A stretch of DNA of 7,092 bases from Calditrichaceae bacterium (GCA_030592985.1 JAUVIB010000163.1:1-7092); one strand, 5' to 3'; counted from the stretch's first letter, positions 1 to 6,820 are shown. Numbers and translations: made by a program. The notes: generated by a model from the letters alone, not told the origin.

Positions 1-175
1 CAACTCCTAAACGGCATTTCCAATTTACACGGTTAAAAAAAATACTTTTCTCCATACGACATCAAAATCTTACCAAATTTATCTTTAATTACCAAGAATT
101 TTCGTTATGCGGCCGCATAACAATGCTGTAATCGGCTGCAAATAACCGCAGACGGGCTTGACATAACCATCGCGT
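1..175. other. Region without an intact gene upstream of korA
   Basis: I see no credible complete gene here. Positions 1-100 are AT-rich (about 29% G+C by hand count). From about 105 the composition rises to near 50% G+C. A frame open from 3 to 131 on the + strand has no recognisable product. On the - strand a reading frame starting at 54 runs off the left edge with no clear ribosome binding site. Between about 136 and 175, short words (a CAAATAACC stretch near 139-147 and ATCGCG near 169-174) faintly resemble codons for the conserved N-terminus of KorA. They lie in a different frame from korA and much closer together than in an intact gene, so they may be decayed remains or chance. Confidence 0.4.
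104..121. repeat. Perfect 18-bp palindrome with a GCGGCCGC core
   Basis: GTTATGCGGCCGCATAAC reads identically on both strands, with no spacer and no mismatch. It sits where AT-rich sequence changes to a more GC-rich stretch, upstream of the damaged korA start. Short ATAAC words recur at 117, 142 and 163 on the + strand. It could be an operator for a dimeric regulator, a scar at a rearrangement junction, or a cloning or assembly artefact, since its core is a NotI site. No T-run follows, so it is not a typical terminator. Confidence 0.75.
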
Positions 176-268
176 GCCGGCACACTTTTTGGCGTTTCCG
201 GTTTTCAGATACAGTTTAGCAGTCAACCGGTAAGAACTCCGGGAGATGAGCCGGATGTATTAGTTGCT
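176..268 (+). pseudogene. korA: Start-less 5' part of the korA gamma domain, in frame with korA
   Basis: This stretch is open and in frame with the ATG at 269. Translated without a start it gives GTLFGVSGFQIQFSS and then VRTPGDEPDVLVA, leading directly into MNPAALK. This matches the expected middle of the gamma (Rossmann-like) domain of fused gamma-alpha KorA proteins. An in-frame TAA at 164-166 closes the frame upstream, and there is no ATG, GTG or TTG between it and 269. The part that should precede it, with the GDSGDGMQ-type glycine-rich motif and the PxxPAEIRAP segment, cannot be read in frame. The gene therefore appears to have lost or frameshifted its first 55-60 codons, through mutation or through sequence or assembly error. 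That figure is estimated from remembered family lengths. Confidence 0.7.
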
Positions 269-1846
269 ATGAATCCGGCAGCTTTAAAAGTTAATATACC
301 AAAATTATTACCCAATGCTATTCTTATTTTAAATACAGATGCTTTTAAAGAAAAGAACCTGCAATTAGCTAAATTTGAACAAAATCCTATTAACGATGAT
401 ACTTTAAAGGATTTTCAGGTTTTCCCTGTTGCAATAACTACACTAACTCGTGAGGCATTAAAAGATGCGGCTTTAAGCGTTAAAGAAAAAGATCGTTGCA
501 AAAATTTCTTTGCATTAGGCATGACATATTGGATGTTTACCAGACCGCTTGATGTAACAAGTGAATGGATAAAACAAAAATTTAAATCAAAACCCGAGAT
601 TATTGAGGCCAATATAACAGCATTAAATGCCGGGTATAATTATGCTTTCTCAACTGAGATTTTTACAACTTCATTTAAAATTTCGGAAGCTTCTAAGAAA
701 AAAGGGACCTATCGGAATATTACAGGAAATGATGCAACAGCACTTGGCTTGATTGCCGCTGCCAAAAAAGCTGGGAAAGAACTCTTTTTAGGAAGTTATC
801 CAATTACTCCGGCCAGTGAAATTCTGCATGCATTATCTAAATATCGCAATTATGACGTGAAAACATTTCAAGCAGAAGATGAAATCGCTGGGATTGGTGC
901 AGCGATTGGCGCATCATTCGCCGGCGACGTAGCTGTTACAACTACAAGTGGGCCAGGATTATCTCTTAAAAGCGAATTTATGGGATTGGCCTTTATGCTG
1001 GAGTTACCACTCGTTATTGTTAATGTACAACGTGGAGGACCCAGTACCGGATTGCCCACAAAAACAGAACAATCAGATCTTTTACAGGCAATGTATGGCA
1101 GGAATGGTGAAGCACCTATTCCTATTATTGCCGCAAAAAGTCCTGCAGATTGTTTTAGAGCGGCATACGAAGCAGTTGAAGTTGCTTTTAAGTATACTAC
1201 ACCGGTAATACTGCTATCCGACGGATATATTGGCAATGGAGCTGAACCCTGGTTGATTCCTAATCCTGAAAATTTACCGGAAATTGATATAACATATGCC
1301 GATAATGCTGAAACTTTTTATCCTTATGAACGAAATCCTAAAACGTTAGCACGGACTTTAGCAATACCCGGTATGGCAGGATTTGAACATCGTATTGGAG
1401 GTTTGGAGAAAGAAGATATAACAGGTAATCTTTCTCAAGATCCTGAAAATCACCAACTAATGACCGAATTAAGAGCAAAAAAAGTGGAAAAAGTAAATGA
1501 TTTTGCTAAAGAGCCTGAATTTCATGGAGAGGACGAAGGTGATCTTCTTCTTCTAAGTTGGGGAAGTACTTATGGCGTGATATATACTGCTTTAAAAGAG
1601 CTTAAAACAGAAAAAAAAGTGTCATGGTGTCATTTGCGTTGGGTAAATCCATTACCAAAATGTCTTGGGGGAAAAATAAGTAACTTTAAAAAGGTATTAA
1701 TTCCTGAAGTAAATGCCGGGCAGTTAATTAAGCTGGTAAGAGAAAAATATCTTGTTGATGCTGTCGGATTTAATCGAGTTAAAGGTCAACCATTAAGTTC
1801 TCATGAATTTATGGAAGATATTGAATCTCATTTGAAAGGATTATAA
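269..1846 (+). CDS. korA: 2-oxoglutarate:ferredoxin oxidoreductase, fused gamma-alpha subunit, 5' end probably disrupted
   Basis: This is the alpha subunit, with gamma domain fused at the N-terminus, of a cytoplasmic 2-oxoacid:ferredoxin oxidoreductase. The enzyme interconverts 2-oxoacid plus CoA with acyl-CoA, CO2 and reduced ferredoxin. 2-Oxoglutarate is the likely substrate by similarity, though other 2-oxoacids cannot be excluded. Residues 1-140 are the rest of the gamma domain. The pyrimidine-binding alpha domain begins near 147, with YPITPASE (177-184), QAEDEIA (201-207), TTTSGPG (224-230) and RGGPSTGLPTKTEQSD (255-270). The C-terminal transketolase-like domain II spans about 430-525. 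ATG 269 is only the first start available. It lies inside the conserved gamma domain, KorA-like sequence continues upstream, and no Shine-Dalgarno lies at a normal distance (GGGAG is 23 bases away). The 525-residue product is roughly 90 residues short of my expectation for the family. The rest is intact and conserved. korB follows after one base. Confidence 0.85.
   Translation: MNPAALKVNIPKLLPNAILILNTDAFKEKNLQLAKFEQNPINDDTLKDFQVFPVAITTLTREALKDAALSVKEKDRCKNFFALGMTYWMFTRPLDVTSEWIKQKFKSKPEIIEANITALNAGYNYAFSTEIFTTSFKISEASKKKGTYRNITGNDATALGLIAAAKKAGKELFLGSYPITPASEILHALSKYRNYDVKTFQAEDEIAGIGAAIGASFAGDVAVTTTSGPGLSLKSEFMGLAFMLELPLVIVNVQRGGPSTGLPTKTEQSDLLQAMYGRNGEAPIPIIAAKSPADCFRAAYEAVEVAFKYTTPVILLSDGYIGNGAEPWLIPNPENLPEIDITYADNAETFYPYERNPKTLARTLAIPGMAGFEHRIGGLEKEDITGNLSQDPENHQLMTELRAKKVEKVNDFAKEPEFHGEDEGDLLLLSWGSTYGVIYTALKELKTEKKVSWCHLRWVNPLPKCLGGKISNFKKVLIPEVNAGQLIKLVREKYLVDAVGFNRVKGQPLSSHEFMEDIESHLKGL
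1835..1840 (+). promoter_or_regulatory. Ribosome binding site of korB inside the korA 3' end
   Basis: AAAGGA lies seven bases before the korB ATG and within the last codons of korA. It supports the start at 1848 and points to coupled translation of the two subunits. Confidence 0.6.
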
Positions 1847-1847
1847 A

Positions 1848-2879
1848 ATGTCAGATATGATAGATAAACAGGGGAAATTAAAATTAGAAATAAAGGATTT
1901 TGCTTCTGATCAGGATCCAAGATGGTGCCCGGGGTGTGGTGATTATGCCGTTTTATCGCAGATGAAAAAAATATTACCAAATTTGGGAACACCTAAAGAA
2001 AACATTGTTTTTGTTTCCGGGATTGGCTGTTCAAGTCGATTTCCGTATTATGTTGATGTTTTCGGGCTTCATGGTATCCATGGCCGGGCGCCTGTAATTG
2101 CATCCGGAATAAAACTGGCAAATCCTAATCTGAAAGTATTTGTATTTACCGGTGATGGGGATGGCCTTAGTATTGGCGGTAATCACTTTATTCACCTTTG
2201 TCGCAGGAATATTGATATTACAGTGGTTTTATTTAATAATAGAATTTATGGATTAACAAAAGGACAATATTCTCCAACATCTCTTAAAGGGCAAATTACT
2301 AAATCTTCACCTTATGGAACCATTGAGAATGCTTTTAATCCTGTGCAGATGGCTCTCGCATCTGGAGCTAGTTTTGTTGCCAGATCAATTGATAGAAATC
2401 CAAAACACCTGGCAAAAGTACTGGATGCAGCATCGAGACACAAAGGCACCTCATTTGTAGAAATTTACCAAAATTGTGTCATATTTAATGATGGTACCTT
2501 CTCTAAATATACAGATTCGGATAAGAAAAAAGATAATATCATTGAAATGAATCCCGGTGAACCATATATTTTTGGCGCAAATAATGATAAGGTGTTAAAC
2601 TGGAATGGATTTGATTTTGATATTGAAGACTACGACACGACTAAAGAAGATTCCTATTTGAGACATGATGAGCGCCATGGGCATGCCTCAATGGAATTTA
2701 TGCTGGCCAGTATGTCACAAAATAATAACCTGCCTACACCAATCGGTATTTTTAGGCATGAAAATGATGCTACTTATGATGATAATCTGATTAATCAGAT
2801 AAATGAAGTAAAAATGAAAAAAGGTGTTGGGAATTTAAAAGATTTATTATTTTCAGGGAACACATGGACGGTTGAGTAA
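1848..2879 (+). CDS. korB: 2-oxoglutarate:ferredoxin oxidoreductase, beta subunit
   Basis: This is the beta subunit of the same enzyme. It binds thiamine diphosphate and carries a 4Fe-4S cluster that passes electrons to ferredoxin. WCPGCG near the N-terminus supplies Cys27 and Cys30. With Cys61 (GIGCSS) and Cys210 (YQNC), these fit the four cluster ligands of the family. The thiamine diphosphate/Mg motif starts at GDGDG (102-106) and ends with NNRIYG (130-135), the usual spacing. FVSGIGCSSRFPYY and HGIHGRAP are conserved blocks of KorB/PorB-type proteins. The 343-residue length is normal and no lesion is visible. The start is supported by AAAGGA in the end of korA, and only one base separates the genes. 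No separate ferredoxin-like delta subunit gene is present, which fits the two-gene KorAB type. A terminator follows about 66 bases after the stop. Confidence 0.95.
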   Translation: MSDMIDKQGKLKLEIKDFASDQDPRWCPGCGDYAVLSQMKKILPNLGTPKENIVFVSGIGCSSRFPYYVDVFGLHGIHGRAPVIASGIKLANPNLKVFVFTGDGDGLSIGGNHFIHLCRRNIDITVVLFNNRIYGLTKGQYSPTSLKGQITKSSPYGTIENAFNPVQMALASGASFVARSIDRNPKHLAKVLDAASRHKGTSFVEIYQNCVIFNDGTFSKYTDSDKKKDNIIEMNPGEPYIFGANNDKVLNWNGFDFDIEDYDTTKEDSYLRHDERHGHASMEFMLASMSQNNNLPTPIGIFRHENDATYDDNLINQINEVKMKKGVGNLKDLLFSGNTWTVE

Positions 2880-2945
2880 ATGATTCCACTGTTATAAGTG
2901 ACTTTTTTTAGTTGTATATATATCAATAATCCTTATAGGGCTTAT

Positions 2946-2981
2946 AAAAGACAAATTTTTATTAAGATTTGTCTTTTTTTT
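2946..2981 (+). terminator. Rho-independent terminator after korAB
   Basis: AAAAGACAAAT (2946-2956) pairs with ATTTGTCTTTT (2967-2977), an 11-bp stem with a 10-base loop. A run of eight T (2974-2981) overlaps the end of the stem and continues past it. It separates korAB from the response regulator gene. The stem has only two G:C pairs, so strength is uncertain. Confidence 0.8.
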
Positions 2982-2985
2982 CTAA

Positions 2986-3019
2986 ACTTTTTGTAAAAGT
3001 GTCCGATATCACATGATAT
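2986..3019. promoter_or_regulatory. Two short dyads upstream of the HD-GYP gene, possible operators
   Basis: ACTTTT-TGT-AAAAGT (2986-3000) and ATATCA-CA-TGATAT (3006-3019) are both perfect inverted repeats with six-base arms. The half-site TGATAT occurs again at 3044-3049, overlapping the ATG and exactly 30 bases after the first TGATAT. No T-run follows either dyad, and both lie between the terminator and the next gene, so a regulator-binding role is possible. In sequence this AT-rich, short dyads also arise by chance. Confidence 0.35.
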
Positions 3020-3047
3020 AGGGAAATTTTTTGTTATATATACTGAT

Positions 3048-4055
3048 ATGAAAGAATATAAATTGATCGTCCGAATATCCAACCCCAAAATTCTGATTGT
3101 TGATGATCTACCTGAAAACATTGAAATAATCAGGCAGATTTTAGAGGATTCCGATAATTCCGGTTATGATTTTTTCATTGCCAATAATGGTATTAAGGCA
3201 CTTGAATTGTTAGAAAAGGTATCGCCTGACTTAATACTTTTAGATGTGATGATGCCGGGTATGAATGGCTTCGAAGTTGCCAAACGGGTCAAAGCCGATC
3301 CTAAAACACGTTTAATTCCTATTATTATGATTACCGCATTAGAGAGTCGGGAAGACCGTATTAAAGGACTTGAAGCAGGTGTTGATGACTTTATAACAAA
3401 GCCGGTTAACATTATTGAATTAAGAGCCCGTGTTAAAAACCTTATTAAATTACGGGAATCAATTAACGAATTAGAACAGGCTGAACAGGTTATATTTAGC
3501 CTCGCGCGTGCGGTGGAAGCTAAGGATAAATATACAGAAGGGCATTGTGGAAGATTATCCACCATGGCAGAAGCTCTAGGCAGAAAATTACAGTTATCCG
3601 AGCAAGATTTAAAAATATTAAACCGGGGCGGAATATTGCATGATATCGGTAAAATATCCATACCCGATTCTATTCTACTAAAAAACGGTCCTTTAACGCC
3701 AGAGGAATTTGAAGAAATTAAAATGCATCCTGAAATGGGTGAACGAATATGTGCTCCGTTAAAAACCTTACAGCCTGTCATTCCCGCAATAAAATATCAC
3801 CAGGAAAGATGGGATGGCAGCGGCTATCCGGAAGGCTTAAAGGGTGATCAAATCCCGCTGCATGCCCGCATTATTGGCATCGTGGATATTTTTGATGCTT
3901 TAACATCAGATCGTCCCTATAGGAAGGCTATGAGTGAAGAAAATGCCTATGAAATTATAAAGGAAGAAACAACTGAAGGAAAATGGGATCCTGATATTGT
4001 TGATGCCTTTTTAGAAATGATGTCATCTTATAGAAATAAACAGATAATGGTTTAG
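3048..4055 (+). CDS. Response regulator with HD-GYP domain, predicted cyclic di-GMP phosphodiesterase (RpfG-like)
   Basis: This is a cytoplasmic two-component regulator whose output is predicted hydrolysis of the second messenger cyclic di-GMP. Residues 14-133 are a receiver domain: acidic pair Asp19-Asp20 in ILIVDD, phospho-acceptor Asp66 in LLDVMMPG, Thr96 in ITA and Lys118 in TKP. A short helical linker (about 135-150) leads to an HD-GYP domain. Metal and catalytic motifs are His166, HDIGK (198-202), HPE (227-229), WDGSGYPEGL (255-264) and DIFDALTSDRPYR (280-292), so the domain looks active. No sensor kinase is encoded nearby, making it an orphan regulator, and it appears to form its own transcription unit. 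No good Shine-Dalgarno precedes the ATG at 3048. A TTG at 3063, still before the receiver domain, is an alternative start. RpfG-type proteins control biofilm, motility or virulence elsewhere; the target here is unknown. Confidence 0.92.
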   Translation: MKEYKLIVRISNPKILIVDDLPENIEIIRQILEDSDNSGYDFFIANNGIKALELLEKVSPDLILLDVMMPGMNGFEVAKRVKADPKTRLIPIIMITALESREDRIKGLEAGVDDFITKPVNIIELRARVKNLIKLRESINELEQAEQVIFSLARAVEAKDKYTEGHCGRLSTMAEALGRKLQLSEQDLKILNRGGILHDIGKISIPDSILLKNGPLTPEEFEEIKMHPEMGERICAPLKTLQPVIPAIKYHQERWDGSGYPEGLKGDQIPLHARIIGIVDIFDALTSDRPYRKAMSEENAYEIIKEETTEGKWDPDIVDAFLEMMSSYRNKQIMV

Positions 4056-4090
4056 CACGACCCTAAAATTATAAAAATATAATACACACC

Positions 4091-4130
4091 TTAAAAAAAT
4101 ATAAATTCTACTAAATATTTCTTTTTTTAA
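4091..4130 (+). terminator. Possible weak A:T-only terminator after the HD-GYP gene
   Basis: TTAAAAAAA (4091-4099) is complementary to TTTTTTTAA (4122-4130), with a second T-rich stretch just after. The stem contains no G:C pair, so its stability is doubtful. No better terminator lies in the gap. Confidence 0.25.
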
Positions 4131-4187
4131 TCCTTTTTTCTTATTATCTTTTACTGTAATTGTTTTTTGATCTATTGTTATGGTTAT

Positions 4188-4217
4188 TTGATTTAAGCGT
4201 ATAAAACTTTATATACT
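4188..4217 (+). promoter_or_regulatory. Candidate sigma-70-type promoter for plsY-gpsA-usp-fbp
   Basis: TTGATT (4188-4193) and TATACT (4212-4217) are separated by 18 bases and resemble the -35 and -10 boxes (four and five of six matches). Transcription would begin near 4224, leaving a leader of about 58 bases. If the organism is a true Bacteroidota member, the TAnnTTTG-like word at 4225-4232 would be an alternative -7 element, but I see no matching -33 box at the right distance. Confidence 0.35.
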
Positions 4218-4281
4218 TACTAAATAGATTTGAAGTAAATAAACTGACTATTTATAAATTGACCAATATAAGGTATTTTTT

Positions 4282-4920
4282 ATGATTAATGGATTATTTA
4301 TTTTTATTATCAGTTATTTAATCGGTTCCTTCCCAACAGCTATTTTAGCCGGCAAACTAATAAAGAAAATTGATATTCGAAAATTTGGAAGCGGAAATGC
4401 CGGTGCAACTAATGTGTTTCGTGTTTTAGGACGGAAAGCCGGTATTGGTGTTATGGCTATTGACATATTTAAAGGATTTGCCCCTGTCTTCTGGCTCCCC
4501 GGATTATTCAATATTTCAATGGAATCAATAATTTATTTTCAGATTATCGCAGCAATCGGCGCAGTTGCAGGTCATATATGGACTATTTTTGCCGGATTTA
4601 AAGGAGGAAAAGGTGTTGCAACATCAGCTGGTGTGTTTTGGGGTTTATTACCTTTGCCATTGACGATCGTTTTTATAATCTTTATTACAGTAGTAGTTAT
4701 TTCAAAATATGTCTCTCTTGGTTCATTAATAGCTTCTTTTAGTTTTTTTGTTATTATTGTATTACAGAAATTTGTTTTTAACCAAGATATCCCGGATACA
4801 TTGTTTTATTTAAGTTTTTTAGTTTTTATTGGAATTTGGATACTCCATAAAGATAACATTAAAAGATTGTTAAAGGGGAATGAAAATAAACTCACCTTTG
4901 GGGAAAAGAAAAAAAATTAA
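4282..4920 (+). CDS. plsY: Acyl-phosphate:glycerol-3-phosphate acyltransferase PlsY
   Basis: This inner-membrane enzyme transfers an acyl group from acyl-phosphate (made by PlsX) to sn-glycerol 3-phosphate, giving lysophosphatidic acid, the first step of phospholipid synthesis in most bacteria. The 212-residue length and hydrophobic profile fit the family. Hydrophobic segments lie at about 4-24, 53-72, 82-104, 112-140, 144-165 and 172-189. The three signature loops are present: GSFPTA (15-20), GSGNAGATN (36-44, the glycerol phosphate/phosphate loop) and GGKGVAT (108-114). The HKDNIKRLLKGNENKL C-terminus (189-204) is also typical. An AAGG eight bases before the ATG supports the start. The gene making its substrate, gpsA, follows after 40 bases, a common arrangement. 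Confidence 0.95.
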   Translation: MINGLFIFIISYLIGSFPTAILAGKLIKKIDIRKFGSGNAGATNVFRVLGRKAGIGVMAIDIFKGFAPVFWLPGLFNISMESIIYFQIIAAIGAVAGHIWTIFAGFKGGKGVATSAGVFWGLLPLPLTIVFIIFITVVVISKYVSLGSLIASFSFFVIIVLQKFVFNQDIPDTLFYLSFLVFIGIWILHKDNIKRLLKGNENKLTFGEKKKN

Positions 4921-4960
4921 TAATTTTCAATTTAAATTGTTATTATAAATAGGGGATTAT

Positions 4961-5965
4961 ATGAAAGTAGCTATCATAGGTGCCGGTAGCTGGGGAACAG
5001 CATTGGCAATGGTTCTAAATGACAATCAACATAATGTAAGTTGCTGGACAATAGAGCAAGATGTAATAGATGATGTTAGAAATCACGGACAAAATAGTAA
5101 ATATTTACCTAAAATTCCCCTCTCTAAAGAAATAAATTTTACAATGAATTTAAATGAGGCGCTTGATGAAGCAGAGGTTATCGTAAATGCGGTACCGTCT
5201 CAGGTTACGCGGAAGGTTGTTCCACAAGTTACCGATATCATAAAAGATAGTCAGTCAATATGGGTTACTCTTTCAAAGGGTATTGAAAATAATACATTTT
5301 TAAGAATATCAGAAGTGATTAGTGAAGTGGGAAATATTCCGGCATCACAAATTGTTGCCCTATCAGGTCCGAGTCATGCCGAAGAAGTAAGTAAAAAAGT
5401 TCCCACTGCTATTGTAGCTTCTTCATCTAATATCGATACTGCTCATTTTATACAAAATATGTTTAAAGCAGACTATCTTCGTATTTATTCCACAGACGAC
5501 ATTGTCGGTGTTGAGTTGGGTGGAGCATTGAAAAATATTATAGCTTTAGCCGCCGGTATATGCGATGGGGCAGGTTTTGGTGATAATACTAAAGCGGCTC
5601 TTATGACGAGAGGATTAGTCGAAATAAATCGGCTTGGAGTAAAAATGGGCGCTAAAAGTAAAACATTTGCAGGTTTAAGCGGAATGGGTGATCTGATCGT
5701 AACGTGCATGAGTCAGCATTCAAGAAACAGGTATGTTGGTGAACAAATTGGTAAAGGACGCCCCCTTTCGGAAGTTCTTGATGAGATGGTAATGGTTGCC
5801 GAAGGCGTAAAAACTGCCCTTTCTGCTTATCAACTTGCCAAAAGAGAGAATGTAGAGATGCCCATCACTGAACAAATATATTTAACTTTATTTGAAAATA
5901 AATCACCCGAAAAAGCAATGTATGATCTAATGACAAGAGTTTCAAAAGTAGAAGATTGGGGATAG
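4961..5965 (+). CDS. gpsA: NAD(P)-dependent glycerol-3-phosphate dehydrogenase GpsA
   Basis: This cytoplasmic enzyme reduces dihydroxyacetone phosphate to sn-glycerol 3-phosphate, the substrate of PlsY. The nucleotide-binding loop GAGSWGTALA lies at 7-16. SKGIE (105-109) includes Lys106, GPSHAEE is at 136-142, and Lys191 in LGGALKN is the expected catalytic lysine. CDGAGFGDNTKAALMTRG (201-218), GMGDL (241-245) and SRNRYVG (254-260) are hallmark blocks of the C-terminal helical domain. The 334-residue length is typical and no essential residue is missing. AGGGGA at 4951-4956, four bases before the ATG, is a good ribosome binding site. A 12-bp A/T-rich palindrome (4928-4939, CAATTTAAATTG) lies in the short gap before it, with unknown meaning. 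The stop codon overlaps the ribosome binding site of the next gene. Confidence 0.97.
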   Translation: MKVAIIGAGSWGTALAMVLNDNQHNVSCWTIEQDVIDDVRNHGQNSKYLPKIPLSKEINFTMNLNEALDEAEVIVNAVPSQVTRKVVPQVTDIIKDSQSIWVTLSKGIENNTFLRISEVISEVGNIPASQIVALSGPSHAEEVSKKVPTAIVASSSNIDTAHFIQNMFKADYLRIYSTDDIVGVELGGALKNIIALAAGICDGAGFGDNTKAALMTRGLVEINRLGVKMGAKSKTFAGLSGMGDLIVTCMSQHSRNRYVGEQIGKGRPLSEVLDEMVMVAEGVKTALSAYQLAKRENVEMPITEQIYLTLFENKSPEKAMYDLMTRVSKVEDWG

Positions 5966-5969
5966 GAGG
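5964..5969 (+). promoter_or_regulatory. Strong Shine-Dalgarno of the usp gene overlapping the gpsA stop
   Basis: AGGAGG lies four bases before the ATG at 5974, and its first bases belong to the gpsA TAG stop (5963-5965). It decides the start of the stress protein gene in favour of ATG 5974 over the in-frame TTG at 5956. It also suggests translational coupling with gpsA. Confidence 0.8.
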
Positions 5970-5973
5970 TATC

Positions 5974-6813
5974 ATGATTAAATCCATCTTAACACCTTTA
6001 GACGGTTCAATTTATTCTGATTCCATACTGAAATATGCGGTATATTTATCGAGAAAATTTAATGCTCCCGTTCGTATACTCAATATTATTGATATCCGCC
6101 TGACAGACCTGGCCTTAAGTCCTGCTTCCGATAGCTTTGTACCTTTAATATCGTCCGCTGAATTTCAAACTGAATCCCGAAAAATTCTTAAAGAAAAGTC
6201 TGACAGGATTATATCTAAAGCAAGTACTATTCTCAAAAAAGACTGTATAGATTTCGAAGTAGAATCTGTCACAGGACTTCCCGATGACGAGATATGTAAA
6301 TTTGCCATGCAAAATGATTTAGTTATTATGGGTATTCGGGGAGAATATGAGAAATGGAATGAAAGATTCCTCGGCGCTACTATTGAATCTGTTTCCCGTC
6401 AAATTAATAAACCTCTTCTGTTAGTGGATAAAACATTTCGAAAGTTTGAAGGAGTTCTTATTGGATATGATGGAAGTGTGCATGCAAATAATGCATTACA
6501 AATAGCAGCTTTTATGGCAGAGACATTTGAAATACAGCTACAGGTGATGGCTGTTTTTAATTCAGAAGAGGATAGAAAAGCAGTTTTATTTGAAGCTGAA
6601 AAATATCTTGCTCCTTATGACCTTAAATTTAAATTACGTCATGAAAGTGGTCATGCATCTGATATCATTATTACAGCCAGCAAGGATAGTCCTATGGATC
6701 AATTAACCGTAATAGGAAGTTATGGACATTCCCGTTTAAGAGAGGCTATTATTGGAAGTACTACCGTAGAAGTTATGAGAAGCGCAGCAAAACCGGTTTT
6801 AATAACAAAATAG
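5974..6813 (+). CDS. Universal stress protein with two tandem Usp domains
   Basis: The 279-residue protein has two UspA-type alpha/beta domains, about 1-152 and 157-279. The second opens with VLIGYDGS (161-168) and keeps the full ATP-binding signature G-2x-G-9x-G-S: Gly248, Gly251 and Gly261-Ser262, within GSYGHSRLREAIIGSTT. The first opens with ILTPLDGS (5-12), but its loop (Gly120, Gly123, Gly134) has ten residues before a Gly-Ala-Thr, so nucleotide binding there may be altered or lost. Tandem Usp proteins are usually soluble and linked to stress, starvation or redox and energy status. The exact role here cannot be read from sequence. The start is ATG 5974, eight bases after the gpsA stop, chosen for the AGGAGG just upstream. 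A TTG start at 5956 would add six residues and is less likely. The gene lies between lipid and gluconeogenesis genes, probably in one operon. Confidence 0.9.
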   Translation: MIKSILTPLDGSIYSDSILKYAVYLSRKFNAPVRILNIIDIRLTDLALSPASDSFVPLISSAEFQTESRKILKEKSDRIISKASTILKKDCIDFEVESVTGLPDDEICKFAMQNDLVIMGIRGEYEKWNERFLGATIESVSRQINKPLLLVDKTFRKFEGVLIGYDGSVHANNALQIAAFMAETFEIQLQVMAVFNSEEDRKAVLFEAEKYLAPYDLKFKLRHESGHASDIIITASKDSPMDQLTVIGSYGHSRLREAIIGSTTVEVMRSAAKPVLITK

Positions 6814-6820
6814 GTTTATT

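Larger units (their letters stand above)
4056..4281. other. AT-rich intergenic region between the HD-GYP gene and plsY
   Basis: There is no open frame of note and no RNA gene that I can recognise. The first half is T-rich and holds a weak inverted repeat that may act as a terminator. The second half holds a likely promoter for plsY. An AAGG at 4270-4273, eight bases before the plsY ATG, is the probable ribosome binding site. Confidence 0.6.

Noticed and set aside
1..54. A - strand reading frame starting at 54 and leaving the window (MEKSIFFNRVNWKCRLGV)
   Set aside because: It has only 18 codons in view, no clear ribosome binding site and no recognisable motif. It could be a divergent gene but is not supportable from this window.
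3..131. A + strand open frame of 42 codons ending in TAA, possibly the end of an upstream gene
   Set aside because: The translation resembles no family I know, and its composition is that of AT-rich noncoding DNA crossing into the palindrome.
158..186. A perfect TTGACA with a 17-base spacer to CACACT, as a possible korA promoter
   Set aside because: The -10 box matches at only three of six positions, and the site lies partly inside KorA-coding remains, so it is probably chance.
868..1236. Overlapping open frames on both strands within korA
   Set aside because: They shadow the conserved thiamine-binding alpha domain of korA and show no features of their own.
2887..2910. A CACT-loop-AGTG stem followed by T-rich sequence just after korB
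   Set aside because: The stem has only four base pairs. The 11-bp stem at 2946-2977 is a much better terminator.
3164..3781. A long open frame on the - strand inside the HD-GYP gene (205 codons)
   Set aside because: It is antisense to a gene with unmistakable receiver and HD-GYP motifs, and its translation has no domain features.
5956..5973. TTG start at 5956 for the universal stress protein, overlapping gpsA
   Set aside because: AGGAGG four bases before ATG 5974 and the usual Usp N-terminus (MIKSILTPLDGS) favour 5974.
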